A stretch of DNA of 64,000 nt from the NCBI GenBank assembly GCA_021651055.1, contig JAJHOH010000001.1:682001-746000 (forward strand), given 5' to 3'. The notes under the pieces are model-generated. The model ran no database searches. It was not told the DNA's origin and worked only from the letters and a program-made list of their open reading frames with translations. The DNA is from Candidatus Manganitrophus morganii (lineage in GTDB: Bacteria > Nitrospirota > Nitrospiria > SBBL01 > Manganitrophaceae). The position numbers and the translations under genes were made by a program. Positions 24,310-34,401 of the stretch are shown one piece after another (position 1 is the stretch's first letter; every line of letters begins with the position of its first letter).

Positions 24310-26811
24310 ATGATAAAAATCACCCGAAGTTTTCAGGCCCGGATGATTTTTTCCATCCTCTTGATCGCCGGGCTGACCTGGGTCCTGGGACTGACGGTGA
24401 TCTATATCGTCGGCAAGCGCGCCATCGAAAAAAGCATCGGGCTCGAATTCCAGCATACCGCCGAAGAAACCAGCAAGAACTTTACCCGGCTTCTGGAACA
24501 TCACGTCGAAGAAGCTTACGCCTTCACCTCCTCTCCCGACGTCCTCGATATTCTCCACCAATCGAACCGAGCGTACGATCTTCCCCCGCCGAAACAGCAC
24601 CCCGACCGGGTCGCTCACATGCGGGCCGAATGGAGCGATGCGTCGACCCGCTCCCTTCTCGTCGCGCATTTGCTGCAAAACCCGGCCTCCCACCACCTTC
24701 AAACATTCCATCTCAAACCGGGACGGACCGAGGAAGATTTGGGAACGCTGGTCATCGACGAGAAGGGAATCGTCGTGGCGGCGACCGCGGAGCCGATGGA
24801 GATTTATTATGGAGACCAACCCTGGTGGAAGGACGTTCTCAATGTATCGGAAGGGAAACAGTATATCTCGGATATCGAATTATCCAGTCCCTTTAAAAAC
24901 GTTCCGACCATGTATACCCTCTCCATCGCGACCCCGATTTATGATTTAAAGGGAGAGCGGCCGATCGGCGTTCTCCTGATGGTCCAATCGGTCAAGGATT
25001 TTTTTGAACTGGTCACCCAGGTCAAACTCGCCAAAACCGATCATACGATGCTGGCCGGCTCGGACGGCAACCTTCTCTTCTGCCCGATCTTCCTTGTAAA
25101 AAACCACACGCTCGAGCCGGAGTTGGTCCAAAAGGTCACGCAACCGCAACCCGGATGGGGAAGCAGCCATGCCGATGTTCACCACCCGGGAGAGCGATCG
25201 ATCAACGGCTTCGCCCCGGTCGTCGTTCCGAGCGCCATCCGGGGGAGCTTCGGCGGCCACCGATGGTATATCTTCACGAGCCAAGACCCGAAGGAGACCT
25301 ACGCCCCCATCCAGACCCTCCTTTCCTGGGTCGCCGGGCTGGGGCTCCTCGGAATGGGATTGCTCGCATTCTTCATCTCCTATGCCACAGGAAGGCTCGT
25401 TCAGCCGATCATGCAGCTCCGAAAGGGAGCCAAACAGATCGCCCAGGGCGAACTTCAGGCGCAGCTCGATATCCGAACCGGCGATGAGATCGAGGAGTTG
25501 GCCGCCGACTTTAATGAGATGGCGGCCAAAATCAAAGTCTCCTATACCCAGCTCGAACAGAAGGTGGCGCAACGAACCCATGATCTGGCGGCGAAGAACA
25601 AAGAGCTCTCCGCCCTCTACATGATCGCTTCAACCCTCAGCAAATCGCTCAATCTGAAAGAGCTGTTGGACGAGGCGCTTTCCACCGTTCTCAAAATTTT
25701 CGGCACGGAGGGGGGGATGATTCATCTGCTGGAAGAGGCCGGCCGACCGCCCCGGCTGACCTCCACCTGGGGCTTTTCAGCGGACGGGCTGGATCCGGAC
25801 CAAAAACAAAAGGACAGCGAAATTCTCTACCGTCAGGTGATTGAAAAGGAGGTGCCGATCTCCTCCATCGAAGAGTCGCTCGAAGAGGTCCCGTTCAAGG
25901 AGACCCCCTATCCGAATTTCATCACCATCCCGATCCGCTCCAAGGGGAAAATCCTCGGGACCCTCACCCTCCTTGATCGCACCTCTCAGCCTTTCATCCG
26001 GCAAGATCTGGGACTTCTGGTGGCGATCGGAAATCAGATCGGCGTCGCAGTGGAGAACATCCGGCTTTATGAAGAGACGAAAAAGGTCGATCAACTGAAG
26101 TCCGATTTCGTCTCAAAGGTTTCCCATGAATTTCGCACGCCGTTGACCTCCATCAAAGGCTTCATCGAAATCCTCCTCTCCTACCAAGATATCGCCGCCG
26201 AGAAACAGCAGGAATTCTTGCAGATCATCAACCAAGAGTCCGATCGTCTCATCCGGTTGATCAATGATGTGCTCGATATCTCGAAGATCGAGGCGGGAAA
26301 AATCGCTTGGAGGGTCGAGCCGCTCGACCTGGTCGATCTGATCGATTCGACGGTTCGCGCCACCCATTCGCTGGTCGACCCGAAAAAGATCGCCCTTTTG
26401 GTCGAGATCGAACCCGATCTTCCACCCGTTTTGGGCGACCGGGACCACCTCATTCAGGTTCTGAACAACCTCCTCTCCAACGCGATCAAATTTACGGAAC
26501 GGGGGCAGATCGCTCTCTTTGCGCGGCGCTCCGGAGAAAACGAGATCCTCGCCGGGGTCCGCGACACCGGGATCGGCCTGCCGCAGAGTGAGACAACGAA
26601 GATCTTCAACAAATTCTATCAGGTGGCCCGGCCCGAGAAAGGTTTGCCGAAAGGAACCGGCCTCGGGTTGGCGATCTGCCGCGAGATCATCAGCCATCTC
26701 AACGGGAAAATCTGGTGCGAGAGCGCGCCCGGAGAGGGATGCACCTTTTATTTCACCCTCCCGACGGCGGCGCACCAGCCGGAACGGGAAACGGAACCCT
26801 CTCCCTCCTAA
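24310..26811 (+). CDS. dCache-HAMP-GAF sensor histidine kinase
   Basis: 833 aa. Transmembrane helix 1 (about 12-35) and helix 2 (about 338-360) enclose a roughly 300-residue dCache sensor (IVVAATAEPMEIYYGDQPWWKDVL near 155). Then come HAMP (LVQPIMQLRKGAKQIAQGELQAQL), a coiled coil, GAF (about 435-590), HisKA with KVSHEFRTPLTSIKGF (about 603) and HATPase with NLLSNAIKFTERG, DTGIGLPQSE and GTGLGLAICREI. It senses an extracytoplasmic small molecule and phosphorylates an unknown regulator; no receiver gene is adjacent. The pre-helix segment SQDPKETYAPIQTLLSWV closely matches QEPKETYEPVQSLIRTV in the 34402-38205 kinase, so the two are paralogues. Confidence 0.93.
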   Translation: MIKITRSFQARMIFSILLIAGLTWVLGLTVIYIVGKRAIEKSIGLEFQHTAEETSKNFTRLLEHHVEEAYAFTSSPDVLDILHQSNRAYDLPPPKQHPDRVAHMRAEWSDASTRSLLVAHLLQNPASHHLQTFHLKPGRTEEDLGTLVIDEKGIVVAATAEPMEIYYGDQPWWKDVLNVSEGKQYISDIELSSPFKNVPTMYTLSIATPIYDLKGERPIGVLLMVQSVKDFFELVTQVKLAKTDHTMLAGSDGNLLFCPIFLVKNHTLEPELVQKVTQPQPGWGSSHADVHHPGERSINGFAPVVVPSAIRGSFGGHRWYIFTSQDPKETYAPIQTLLSWVAGLGLLGMGLLAFFISYATGRLVQPIMQLRKGAKQIAQGELQAQLDIRTGDEIEELAADFNEMAAKIKVSYTQLEQKVAQRTHDLAAKNKELSALYMIASTLSKSLNLKELLDEALSTVLKIFGTEGGMIHLLEEAGRPPRLTSTWGFSADGLDPDQKQKDSEILYRQVIEKEVPISSIEESLEEVPFKETPYPNFITIPIRSKGKILGTLTLLDRTSQPFIRQDLGLLVAIGNQIGVAVENIRLYEETKKVDQLKSDFVSKVSHEFRTPLTSIKGFIEILLSYQDIAAEKQQEFLQIINQESDRLIRLINDVLDISKIEAGKIAWRVEPLDLVDLIDSTVRATHSLVDPKKIALLVEIEPDLPPVLGDRDHLIQVLNNLLSNAIKFTERGQIALFARRSGENEILAGVRDTGIGLPQSETTKIFNKFYQVARPEKGLPKGTGLGLAICREIISHLNGKIWCESAPGEGCTFYFTLPTAAHQPERETEPSPS

Positions 26812-26837
26812 GATCTAAAAGGAAGCGCAAACCAACG

Positions 26838-27728
26838 ATGCCTAGAACCATGGAAACGAACACCGGCCAGGTCAAGAAGATCTTGATCGTGATCCTCGGT
26901 CTGAATCTTCTGACCGCTCTTGCGAAGTCGTTCTGGGGATATTGGACCGATTCGATCAGCATGCAGGCAGACGGCTTTCACTCCTTCCTCGACGCGGCAT
27001 CGAATGTGATCGGACTGGTCGGCGTCTGGTTCGCCTCTCGCCCCCCGGACGACACCCATCCCTACGGCCACCGCAAGTTCGAAACCTTCGCCTCGTTTTG
27101 CATTTCTGTTTTCCTTTTTCTCGGATGCTTCGAAATCCTAAAGAGCAGCTACACCCGATTTCAGGATGGAATCATACCCGAGGTGACGGCGACGAGTTTC
27201 GTTATCATGATCCTGACGATCGGGATGAACCTCTCGATCAGCCGATGGGAGAGACGGAAGGGGGATCTCCTCAAAAGCGAAGTCCTGATCGCCGACTCAT
27301 TGCACACCAAGAGCGACGTCTTCGCCTCTCTCTCGGTGATCGTCAGTCTGGCGGCCGGCTGGGCCGGCTACCCGATCCTCGATCCGCTCATTGCGGTGGT
27401 CATCGCCTTCATCATCGGGAAGGTCGGGATGCAGATCTTGATGGAAAGCTCAAAGGTCTTGACCGACTACTCCCGAATCCATCCACGGGAGATTCACGGC
27501 TTGGTGATGCAAATCGACGGGGTCGAAGAGTGCCATGCCGTCCGAACCCGCGGGAGCATGAACCACATCTACGTCGATCTCCACATTCATGTCAATCCCC
27601 AGATGCATTTGGAAAAGGCCCACGTTCTCGCCCATCGTGTGGAAGCCGAGATCATGAAGAAATTCTCCGACGTCATCGAGGTGGTCGTCCACCTCGAACC
27701 GCACCTTCCGGAGCTTGAGAACGACTGA
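26838..27728 (+). CDS. Cation diffusion facilitator (CDF) metal transporter
   Basis: 296 aa from ATG 26838; the frame is open further upstream only inside the kinase gene. There are six membrane helices and a C-terminal ferredoxin-like dimer domain (about 210-290, VDLHIHVNPQMHLEKAHVLAHRVE). The metal site is HxxxD in helix 2 (ADGFHSFLDAASN) and HxxxD in helix 5 (ADSLHTKSDVFASL). HD-HD composition is typical of zinc/cobalt/cadmium CDFs rather than the DD-DD manganese group. It exports the metal using the proton gradient. It starts 26 bp after the kinase gene. Confidence 0.92.
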   Translation: MPRTMETNTGQVKKILIVILGLNLLTALAKSFWGYWTDSISMQADGFHSFLDAASNVIGLVGVWFASRPPDDTHPYGHRKFETFASFCISVFLFLGCFEILKSSYTRFQDGIIPEVTATSFVIMILTIGMNLSISRWERRKGDLLKSEVLIADSLHTKSDVFASLSVIVSLAAGWAGYPILDPLIAVVIAFIIGKVGMQILMESSKVLTDYSRIHPREIHGLVMQIDGVEECHAVRTRGSMNHIYVDLHIHVNPQMHLEKAHVLAHRVEAEIMKKFSDVIEVVVHLEPHLPELEND

Positions 27729-27743
27729 AAGGATTTCATTAGA

Positions 27744-28742
27744 ATGAAGCCGATCATCGCTGTCACGATGGGCGATCCGTCCGGGATCGGCCCGGAGGTG
27801 ATTGTTAAAGGACTCCTGGAAAAAACAACCTATACCCGCTGCCGTCCCTTCGTCGTCGGAGATCCGAACCGGATGTCGGAAGCGGCGGCCCGTTTTGCCC
27901 CCGAGCTATCGACTCGCCGAATCAAAACACTTTCCGAAGCGCGCTTTCAGGAGGGAACCGTTGAAATCCTGGAACCCCCTGGGAAACCGCTTCCGTCGTT
28001 AGAATACGGAAAAACCCACCCCGAAGCGGCCCGCGCCGCCTTCCAGGCGATCAAGCAGGCGGCCGAGATGGCGTTGCGCGGGGAGATCGACGGGATCACC
28101 ACCGCTCCGATCAACAAAGAGGGGATGAAGACGATCGGCTTTGCCTTTCCCGGCCACACCGAATTTCTGGCCGATCTCGCCGAGACCGACCGGTTCGCGA
28201 TGATGATGGTCGGCGGCGGATTAAAAATCACCCTGACGACGATCCATCTTCCCCTCCGGGAGGCGATCACAACGATTCGGAAGGAGATCATCGTCGAGGC
28301 GATCCGCCTCACCGACGGGGCAATGAAACAAGACTTCGGCATCGAAACCCCAAAAATCGCCTTGGCGGCGCTGAATCCGCACGCCGGCGAGCGGGGCATC
28401 TTCGGCGATGAAGAAAAGCAGCATGTCGTCCCTGCCGTCGAAGCGGCCCGGCTGGAGAAAATCAATGTCCTCGGCCCGTTTCCGGCCGATACCCTTTTCT
28501 ATCAATTAAAAACGGGACGGTTCGATGCCGCCGTCGCCCTCTTTCACGATCAGGCGCTCATCCCGATCAAGCTGTTGGCCTTCGGCAACGCCGTCAACGT
28601 CACCATCGGCCTCCCCTTCATTCGAACCTCCGTCGATCATGGGACGGCGTACGACATCGCCGGCAAAGGGGTCGCCGACCCCGGCAGCCTCCGCGAGGCC
28701 TTGAAGCTGGCGGCCGAGATGGCGGAGAGCCGAAAGCGATGA
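27744..28742 (+). CDS. pdxA: 4-hydroxythreonine-4-phosphate dehydrogenase
   Basis: 332 aa, family length. Landmarks are VTMGDPSGIGPEV (about 7-19), GDPNRM, ITTAPINKEGM, GHTEFLAD (metal His), LNPHAGERGIFGDEE and PADTLF, then RFDAAVALFHDQALIPIKLL. It oxidises 4-phosphohydroxy-L-threonine in pyridoxal-phosphate synthesis (DXP-dependent route), in the cytoplasm. It begins 15 bp after the CDF gene and overlaps rsmA in an ATGA junction, a pdxA-rsmA pairing seen in many bacteria. Confidence 0.96.
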   Translation: MKPIIAVTMGDPSGIGPEVIVKGLLEKTTYTRCRPFVVGDPNRMSEAAARFAPELSTRRIKTLSEARFQEGTVEILEPPGKPLPSLEYGKTHPEAARAAFQAIKQAAEMALRGEIDGITTAPINKEGMKTIGFAFPGHTEFLADLAETDRFAMMMVGGGLKITLTTIHLPLREAITTIRKEIIVEAIRLTDGAMKQDFGIETPKIALAALNPHAGERGIFGDEEKQHVVPAVEAARLEKINVLGPFPADTLFYQLKTGRFDAAVALFHDQALIPIKLLAFGNAVNVTIGLPFIRTSVDHGTAYDIAGKGVADPGSLREALKLAAEMAESRKR

Positions 28743-29530
28743 CCGAAACCACCCCCCGCCCTCGAAAATCGTGGGGCCAAAACTTCCTGATCGATTACAA
28801 CATCCAGCGAAAGATCCTCGATACGGCTGAAATCGGGCCGGGAGAGCGGGTCGTCGAAATCGGGCCGGGCCGCGGCATCCTCACCAAAGGGCTGTTGGAG
28901 CGCGGGGCCGAGCTCCTGGCCATCGAAATCGACCCGCTTTTGGTCGCCACGCTCCGGCAAGAGATTCCCTCCCCCCATCTTCACCTCCTCCAGGAAGATG
29001 CGCTTCAGTACCCTTATCATCAGATCCCGTCCCCTTATAAAGTGGTCGCCAACCTTCCCTATTACCTCTCGACACCGCTCCTCTTTCGCCTCCTCGAAGA
29101 GCGACAACGGATCTCGCGAATGGTCCTGATGCTTCAGAAAGAGGTCGCCGAAAGACTCGTCGCCCCCGTGGGAGAAAAAAACTACAGCGTCCTCTCGGTC
29201 ATGGCTCAGCTTTATGCCGACATTCGGATTGCCTTTCATGTCTCGCGGGGCTGCTTCCGTCCCCGTCCCGATGTCGACTCTTCGGTGATCTCTCTCACCC
29301 CGCTTTCCCATCCCCGGGTTCCCATCAGAGATGAAGCGCTCTTCGGGCGGATCGTTCGAGGGGCCTTCGGGCACCGGCGGAAACGCCTCGCCAACGCCCT
29401 CGCCGACGCCGGCTTTCCGAGAGATCAGGTAGACGCCGCCCTTCAGAAAATCGGCCTCGATCCGGCCCGCCGGGGGGAGACCCTTTCGATCTCCGAGTTC
29501 GCCCTTTTGGCCGATACTTTGTTTGATTAA
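28739..29530 (+). CDS. rsmA: 16S rRNA dimethyladenosine methyltransferase RsmA/KsgA
   Basis: 263 aa. GQNFLID (about 13-19), the SAM motif VVEIGPGRGILTKGLLERGA, EIDPLLVATLR, and catalytic motif IV NLPYYLSTPLLFRLL (about 103-117) are all present, with the C-terminal basic FGHRRKRLANAL segment. It dimethylates two adjacent adenosines near the 3' end of 16S rRNA during 30S maturation. It overlaps pdxA by 4 bp; its end lies 40 bp before the RNase J start. Confidence 0.96.
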   Translation: MTETTPRPRKSWGQNFLIDYNIQRKILDTAEIGPGERVVEIGPGRGILTKGLLERGAELLAIEIDPLLVATLRQEIPSPHLHLLQEDALQYPYHQIPSPYKVVANLPYYLSTPLLFRLLEERQRISRMVLMLQKEVAERLVAPVGEKNYSVLSVMAQLYADIRIAFHVSRGCFRPRPDVDSSVISLTPLSHPRVPIRDEALFGRIVRGAFGHRRKRLANALADAGFPRDQVDAALQKIGLDPARRGETLSISEFALLADTLFD

Positions 29531-29570
29531 GAAGCCGATCTATGCTATAGTCCAGTGTTTGAGAAACCTG

Positions 29571-31301
29571 ATGTCGAAAGAGCAGTTAGAAAAAAATGTC
29601 CATCCTCTCCGGGTGATCCCTCTCGGAGGACTGGGGGAGATCGGCATGAACATGATGGCCTTCGAATATGAAGGATCGATCGTGCTGGTCGATGCGGGAC
29701 TGATGTTTCCCGAGAACGATATGTTCGGGGTCGACATCGTCATCCCCGACTTCTCCTTCCTCCTCGATCCGAACAAGACCGTTCTCGGCGTTTTCCTCAC
29801 TCACGGACATGAAGACCATATCGGCGCGGTTCCTTACCTTCTCCGGGAAATGAACGTCCCGATTTATGGAACGCCGCTGACCCTCGGCTTTCTTGCGGAC
29901 AAGTTTAAGGAACATCGGTCCGAATTCTTGCGGGAAGAGGACGGATCGCCGATCACCCCCCGTTTGATCACCGTCAAGCCGAGGGAGCCGATCTTTGTCG
30001 GACCGTTCTGCATCGAGCCGATCAGCGTGACGCACAGCATCTCCGACAGCGTCGCCTATGCGATTACGACGCCGGTCGGCGCCGTCATTCATACCGGCGA
30101 TTTTAAGATCGATCCGGAACCGGTCGGCGGAAGCTACTTCGATGTCGAGCGCTTCAAAGCGTATGGCGAGAAAGGGGTGCTCGCCCTCTTCTCAGACAGC
30201 ACCAACGCCGAGCGCGAAGGGCACACCGGATCGGAAAGCCGCGTCGGCGAGAATTTTGAAACGCTCTTCGCCGAAGCGGAAGGAAGGATCATCGTCGCGA
30301 CGTTCTCATCGAACATCCACCGGATCGATCAGATCGCGCAAATCGCCAGCCGGCTCGGCCGAAAGGTCTTCCTCTCGGGAAAGAGCATCATCGGCAACGT
30401 GAAGATTGCCCGGGAGCTCGGCTATCTTTCCTTTCCACTCGACCAGATTGCCCCGCTGGAGGAGCTGAGCCGGACCCCCGATCCCGAGGTGGTCCTGATT
30501 ACCACCGGCAGCCAGGGGGAACCGATGTCGGCCCTCTACCGGATGGCGACCGACGACCACAAGCAGATTCAGGTCAAGCCGGGCGATACGGTGATCCTCT
30601 CCGCACGCGTGATTCCGGGAAACGAAGAAGATATCTCGCGCGTCATCAATCATCTCTTCCGGAAGGGAGCCATCGTCCTGCACGAGAAGATCGCCCGTGT
30701 CCACGTTTCGGGACATGCCAGCCGGGACGAACAGCAAAAAATGATCGAGTGGGTCCGGCCCGAGTTTTTTGTCCCGGTCCACGGCGAATACCGCCAGATG
30801 GTCTCTCACGCCGCGCTCGCGGCGAAGGCCGGGGTTGATCCCGGAAATATCTTGGTCATCGAGGATGGGGACGAGCTCGTCTTTAGGCAGGGGCACTGCG
30901 AAAAGGGAAATGCGATCCCCGCCCGACGGATCTACATCGACGGGAAGGGAGTCGGAGACGTTGAGCAGACCGTCCTGAAAGACCGCAAACACCTCGGCTC
31001 GGACGGGGTCATCGTCGTGACAGTGGCGGTCGATCGGGAGGGGCGAAAAGTGCGATCCGGCCCGACCCTTCTCTCGCGCGGCTTCACCGGAAACGATATC
31101 GAACATCCCCTCTGGGAAGAGATGGCGCTCTCCCTCCAAACGCTCCTTCGCGAAGTGGAAACCGATCCCGCCTGGGGAGATCATTTTGCCGCCGACCTAC
31201 AACAGGGGATTGAGACGCGGATCAAACAGACCTTGAAAAAGATCATCTCTAAGAAAATGAATCGTTATCCGATGATCATTCCCAATGTGATTGTGATCTG
31301 A
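29571..31301 (+). CDS. rnj: Ribonuclease J
   Basis: 576 aa from ATG 29571 (MSKEQLEKNVHPLRVIPLGGLGEIGMNM). An in-frame TTG at 29523 would overlap rsmA and lacks a site. The metallo-beta-lactamase motif THGHEDHIGAVPY is at about 76-88. The beta-CASP part has LFSDSTNAEREGHT, HRIDQIAQIASRLGRKVFLSG and TTGSQGEPMSAL. The VHVSGHASRDEQQKM and PVHGEYRQ motifs and the C-terminal RNase J domain follow. It is a 5'-3' exonuclease and endonuclease of mRNA turnover and rRNA processing. Confidence 0.96.
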   Translation: MSKEQLEKNVHPLRVIPLGGLGEIGMNMMAFEYEGSIVLVDAGLMFPENDMFGVDIVIPDFSFLLDPNKTVLGVFLTHGHEDHIGAVPYLLREMNVPIYGTPLTLGFLADKFKEHRSEFLREEDGSPITPRLITVKPREPIFVGPFCIEPISVTHSISDSVAYAITTPVGAVIHTGDFKIDPEPVGGSYFDVERFKAYGEKGVLALFSDSTNAEREGHTGSESRVGENFETLFAEAEGRIIVATFSSNIHRIDQIAQIASRLGRKVFLSGKSIIGNVKIARELGYLSFPLDQIAPLEELSRTPDPEVVLITTGSQGEPMSALYRMATDDHKQIQVKPGDTVILSARVIPGNEEDISRVINHLFRKGAIVLHEKIARVHVSGHASRDEQQKMIEWVRPEFFVPVHGEYRQMVSHAALAAKAGVDPGNILVIEDGDELVFRQGHCEKGNAIPARRIYIDGKGVGDVEQTVLKDRKHLGSDGVIVVTVAVDREGRKVRSGPTLLSRGFTGNDIEHPLWEEMALSLQTLLREVETDPAWGDHFAADLQQGIETRIKQTLKKIISKKMNRYPMIIPNVIVI

Positions 31302-31306
31302 ATCTT

Positions 31307-31334
31307 GTAGGGGCGACGCATGCGTCGCCCCTAC
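31307..31334. repeat. Perfect 28-bp palindrome, REP-like
   Basis: GTAGGGGCGACGCA is followed directly by its exact reverse complement. It sits five bases after the rnj stop and could fold into a 14-bp stem acting as an RNA 3' end or terminator. Related sequences starting GTAGGGGCG or GTAGAGGCG occur in other gaps at 38611 and 44928. Confidence 0.8.
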
Positions 31335-31376
31335 GGTAATCATGTCCTACCGTAACAATGTCCAAGGAAACCAACG

Positions 31377-33566
31377 ATGGCCTCCAGCAAATCCCATAAC
31401 GGCTACACTGACGAAATCATCGGCATTCTCCTGATCGTCCTCGGACTTCTCCTCGGCATCAGTCTTTTGACCTATCACGCCGATGATCTTTCATTCTCGA
31501 CCATCTCCTCCGATCCGAAGGTGCAAAACGCGATCGGACGGGTCGGCGCCAATCTCTCCGATCTCTTCTTTCAGTTGTTCGGAATCTCCTCTTATCTCTT
31601 CCCGATCTTTTCAATCATTATAGGGGTCCGGTTCTTCAGGGAAGGACGCGGCCTCCTCACCAAACAGGGCCTCGCCGGATCGGCCCTTCTCCTCCTGACC
31701 CTCTCCTCCCTGGCCGAATTGGAATGGGGAGGATCGACTTCGATCACCTCTCCCAACCTGAAGGGAGGGGTGATCGGGCGAATTCTCTCCCGCTTCTTCC
31801 TCGACTATTTTGCCTCGATTGGAAGCCATATCATCCTCCTTTTTCTTTTCCTTCTCGGGTGGATGTTGATCTCTCCCTTTTCCCCCCGCGCGGCGTTGAG
31901 CCGATTGCAAGAGCGACTCTTGGAGGCCCGACAATCGATCCTGGAGCAGATTGTGATCCGGCAAAGTAAAAAGAAGCGCCGCGCCGCGGCGCCGCCGGCC
32001 CCTTCCAAAGCGCCGGAAATCGCCCGGACGCCGGCCGTCGAGCCGCCGCCGCCGAAGATCACGATCCCCCCCCAGCAAGAGGTTTTTCCTTTTATCCGTC
32101 CGGAAGAAGGAGACTACCGGCTTCCCCCCCTTTCCCTCCTGGCCGACCCGTCCGGGGCGGCCAAACGAATGACCGAGGAAGAGTGGGTCGCGCAGTCTCG
32201 GATACTCGAAAGAAAGCTGCTCGATTTCGACGTGGAGGGAAAGGTCACGCAAGTCCATCCCGGACCGGTCGTGACGATGTTCGAGTTCGAGCCGGCCCCC
32301 GGCATTAAACTGAACCGGATCACCAATCTCGCCGACGACCTCGCCTTGGCGATGAAAGCGATGCAGGTCCGCATTGTCGCCCCCCTGCCGGGGAAATCAA
32401 CCGTCGGGATTGAGATCCCGAACGTCGTTCGCGAAGAGGTGCTGTTGAAAGAGATCCTCTCCTCCCCCTCGTACAACCAGATCGGCTCCAAGCTTCGGCT
32501 GGCCCTCGGCAAAGATATCTTCGGGAATTCGGTTTCCGCCGATCTGGCCACGATGCCGCATCTGCTGATCGCCGGCTCGACCGGCTCCGGAAAAAGCGTC
32601 GGGTTGAACGGCATGATCCTCTCGCTTCTTTACTCGGCCACGCCGTCCGAGGTCAAGATGCTGATGATCGACCCGAAGATGCTCGAGTTTTCGCTCTACG
32701 ACGGCATCCCGCATCTGGTCGCGCCGGTAATCGTTCGGGCCAAGGCGGCGTCCGATGCGCTTCGCAAGATGGTCGCCGAGATGCAGCGCCGCTATCAGCT
32801 CCTCGCGGAGAAGGGGGTGCGGAACATCGACGCGTACAACAAGCTCTTGAAGAACAGCCCTCCCCCGCCCCCCAAAACGGAGGAAGCGGTCCCGGGCGGA
32901 AAGCCGCCGCTGGAACATGGCCCCCTCCCCTATATCGTGATTCTCATCGACGAGCTGGCCGACCTGATGATGGTGGCGCCGCGCGATGTGGAAGATTCCA
33001 TTACCCGCCTCGCGCAGATGGCCCGCGCCGCCGGGATCCACCTGATCCTGGCCACGCAGCGCCCCTCGGTCGATGTGATCACCGGCGTGATCAAAGCGAA
33101 TTTCCCGGCGCGCATCGCCTTTTGTGTTTCATCAAAAACCGACTCCAGAACCATCCTCGACGCCAACGGCGCCGAGCAGCTCCTCGGAAAAGGGGACATG
33201 CTTTATCTCTCCGCCGGAACCGGAAAGATCCTCCGCGTTCACGGCTCCTACGTATCGGAAGAAGAGATTAAGAAGGTGACCACCTTCGTGAAGGAACAGG
33301 CTTCTCCCCATTATGAAGCCGCGTTGTCCGAAGAAGACTCCTCCCCGGAGGAATCTTCTTTGAGCGAGCGCGACGATCTTTACGAACAGGCGCGAGAGCT
33401 GGTGATCTCCACCGGGCAGGCCTCCGCCTCTTTCATTCAGCGCCGGATGCGGGTCGGCTACCCCCGCGCCGCCCGGATGATCGAGATGATGGAGGAAGAC
33501 GGCGTCATCGGGCCGGCGTCGGGCGGAAAACCGAGGGAAATCCTCGTCAAGAAGGACGCCAACTAA
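31377..33566 (+). CDS. ftsK: DNA translocase FtsK/SpoIIIE
   Basis: 729 aa. There are four predicted membrane helices in residues 10-165, then a short proline-rich linker (about 195-230), shorter than in E. coli. The motor follows: alpha/beta domains (about 275-690) with Walker A AGSTGSGKSVGLNGMIL (about 398) and Walker B YIVILIDELADLMMV. A C-terminal gamma winged helix (LYEQARELVISTGQASASFIQRRMRVGYPRAARM) recognises KOPS-type sequences. It pumps chromosomes through the closing septum and activates XerCD. It is followed by lolA 45 bp later. Confidence 0.96.
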   Translation: MASSKSHNGYTDEIIGILLIVLGLLLGISLLTYHADDLSFSTISSDPKVQNAIGRVGANLSDLFFQLFGISSYLFPIFSIIIGVRFFREGRGLLTKQGLAGSALLLLTLSSLAELEWGGSTSITSPNLKGGVIGRILSRFFLDYFASIGSHIILLFLFLLGWMLISPFSPRAALSRLQERLLEARQSILEQIVIRQSKKKRRAAAPPAPSKAPEIARTPAVEPPPPKITIPPQQEVFPFIRPEEGDYRLPPLSLLADPSGAAKRMTEEEWVAQSRILERKLLDFDVEGKVTQVHPGPVVTMFEFEPAPGIKLNRITNLADDLALAMKAMQVRIVAPLPGKSTVGIEIPNVVREEVLLKEILSSPSYNQIGSKLRLALGKDIFGNSVSADLATMPHLLIAGSTGSGKSVGLNGMILSLLYSATPSEVKMLMIDPKMLEFSLYDGIPHLVAPVIVRAKAASDALRKMVAEMQRRYQLLAEKGVRNIDAYNKLLKNSPPPPPKTEEAVPGGKPPLEHGPLPYIVILIDELADLMMVAPRDVEDSITRLAQMARAAGIHLILATQRPSVDVITGVIKANFPARIAFCVSSKTDSRTILDANGAEQLLGKGDMLYLSAGTGKILRVHGSYVSEEEIKKVTTFVKEQASPHYEAALSEEDSSPEESSLSERDDLYEQARELVISTGQASASFIQRRMRVGYPRAARMIEMMEEDGVIGPASGGKPREILVKKDAN

Positions 33567-33611
33567 CGAACGGGCAAGCATAGAGCAACCCCCTCCCGAG
33601 AAAGGACAACC

Positions 33612-34274
33612 GTGAAAATCTTATCGATCATTGTGACGCTGCTGAGCCTCTGCGTCCTCGCTCCCCACGTCGCGGCCGAAGAAGACCCTGCCGCCGTGGC
33701 GGCCAAGATTCAAAGCGCATACGAAAAGATAAACGACCTGCAGGCCGACTTCGTGCAATCGGTCCGCTTCGAAGATTTCGACACCCCTTATGTCTCCAAA
33801 GGAAAGCTCTTCCTCAAGAAAGGGAAGATGCGTTGGGATTATCACGAGCCGAGCCGCCAGCAGATTGTCGTCGACGGAGAGCGCCTTCTTTTCTACATCC
33901 CCGAGCACCAACAGGCCGTGAAGAGCCGGCTCGGAGGGGAATCGGACGGCCATCTCCCCCTCCAGCTCCTCTCCGGCGCAGGCCGCCTCGACCAGGATTT
34001 CCAAATCTCCATCGAAGAGGAACCCCGGTCGGATCGATCGATCGCGCTTCGCCTGATTCCGAAAAACAAGCAGTCGCAATTGACCAAAGTCGTCGCCTCG
34101 GTGGCCCCTTCTCCCCAAGTGGAAGGATTGGTCATCCAAAAGGTGACCCTCTTTGAACGGAACGGGAATGTCTCGACCTTTTCATTTGAAGGAATTCAAA
34201 TCAATAAAGGTTTTTCGGAGGATGTTTTCACCGTAAAATATCCGAAAGGAACGGAGGTCATCGAGTCCCCCTAG
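33612..34274 (+). CDS. lolA: Outer-membrane lipoprotein carrier protein LolA
   Basis: 220 aa, GTG start with AAAGGA six bases upstream. Signal peptide about 1-22 (KILSIIVTLLSLCVLAPHVAA). The mature part shows LolA family features: KIQSAYEKINDLQADFVQSVRF (about 31-52), KGKLFLKKGKMRWDYHEPSRQQIVVDGERLLFYIPEHQQ and the C-terminal GIQINKGFSEDVFTVKYPKGTEVI. It ferries lipoproteins from LolCDE across the periplasm. It follows ftsK, an order also known in gammaproteobacteria. Confidence 0.94.
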   Translation: MKILSIIVTLLSLCVLAPHVAAEEDPAAVAAKIQSAYEKINDLQADFVQSVRFEDFDTPYVSKGKLFLKKGKMRWDYHEPSRQQIVVDGERLLFYIPEHQQAVKSRLGGESDGHLPLQLLSGAGRLDQDFQISIEEEPRSDRSIALRLIPKNKQSQLTKVVASVAPSPQVEGLVIQKVTLFERNGNVSTFSFEGIQINKGFSEDVFTVKYPKGTEVIESP

Positions 34275-34401
34275 CCCGTCAGACCCTTCGGTCCGGATCG
34301 ACTCTGACCGATCCTCTCTCCTCACCCGCCAGTACAGGGAAATCAGGTGACAAGTTGGATTCATTCGAGTATACTTTAGAAAACTTTCCGTCGAGGAGCC
34401 G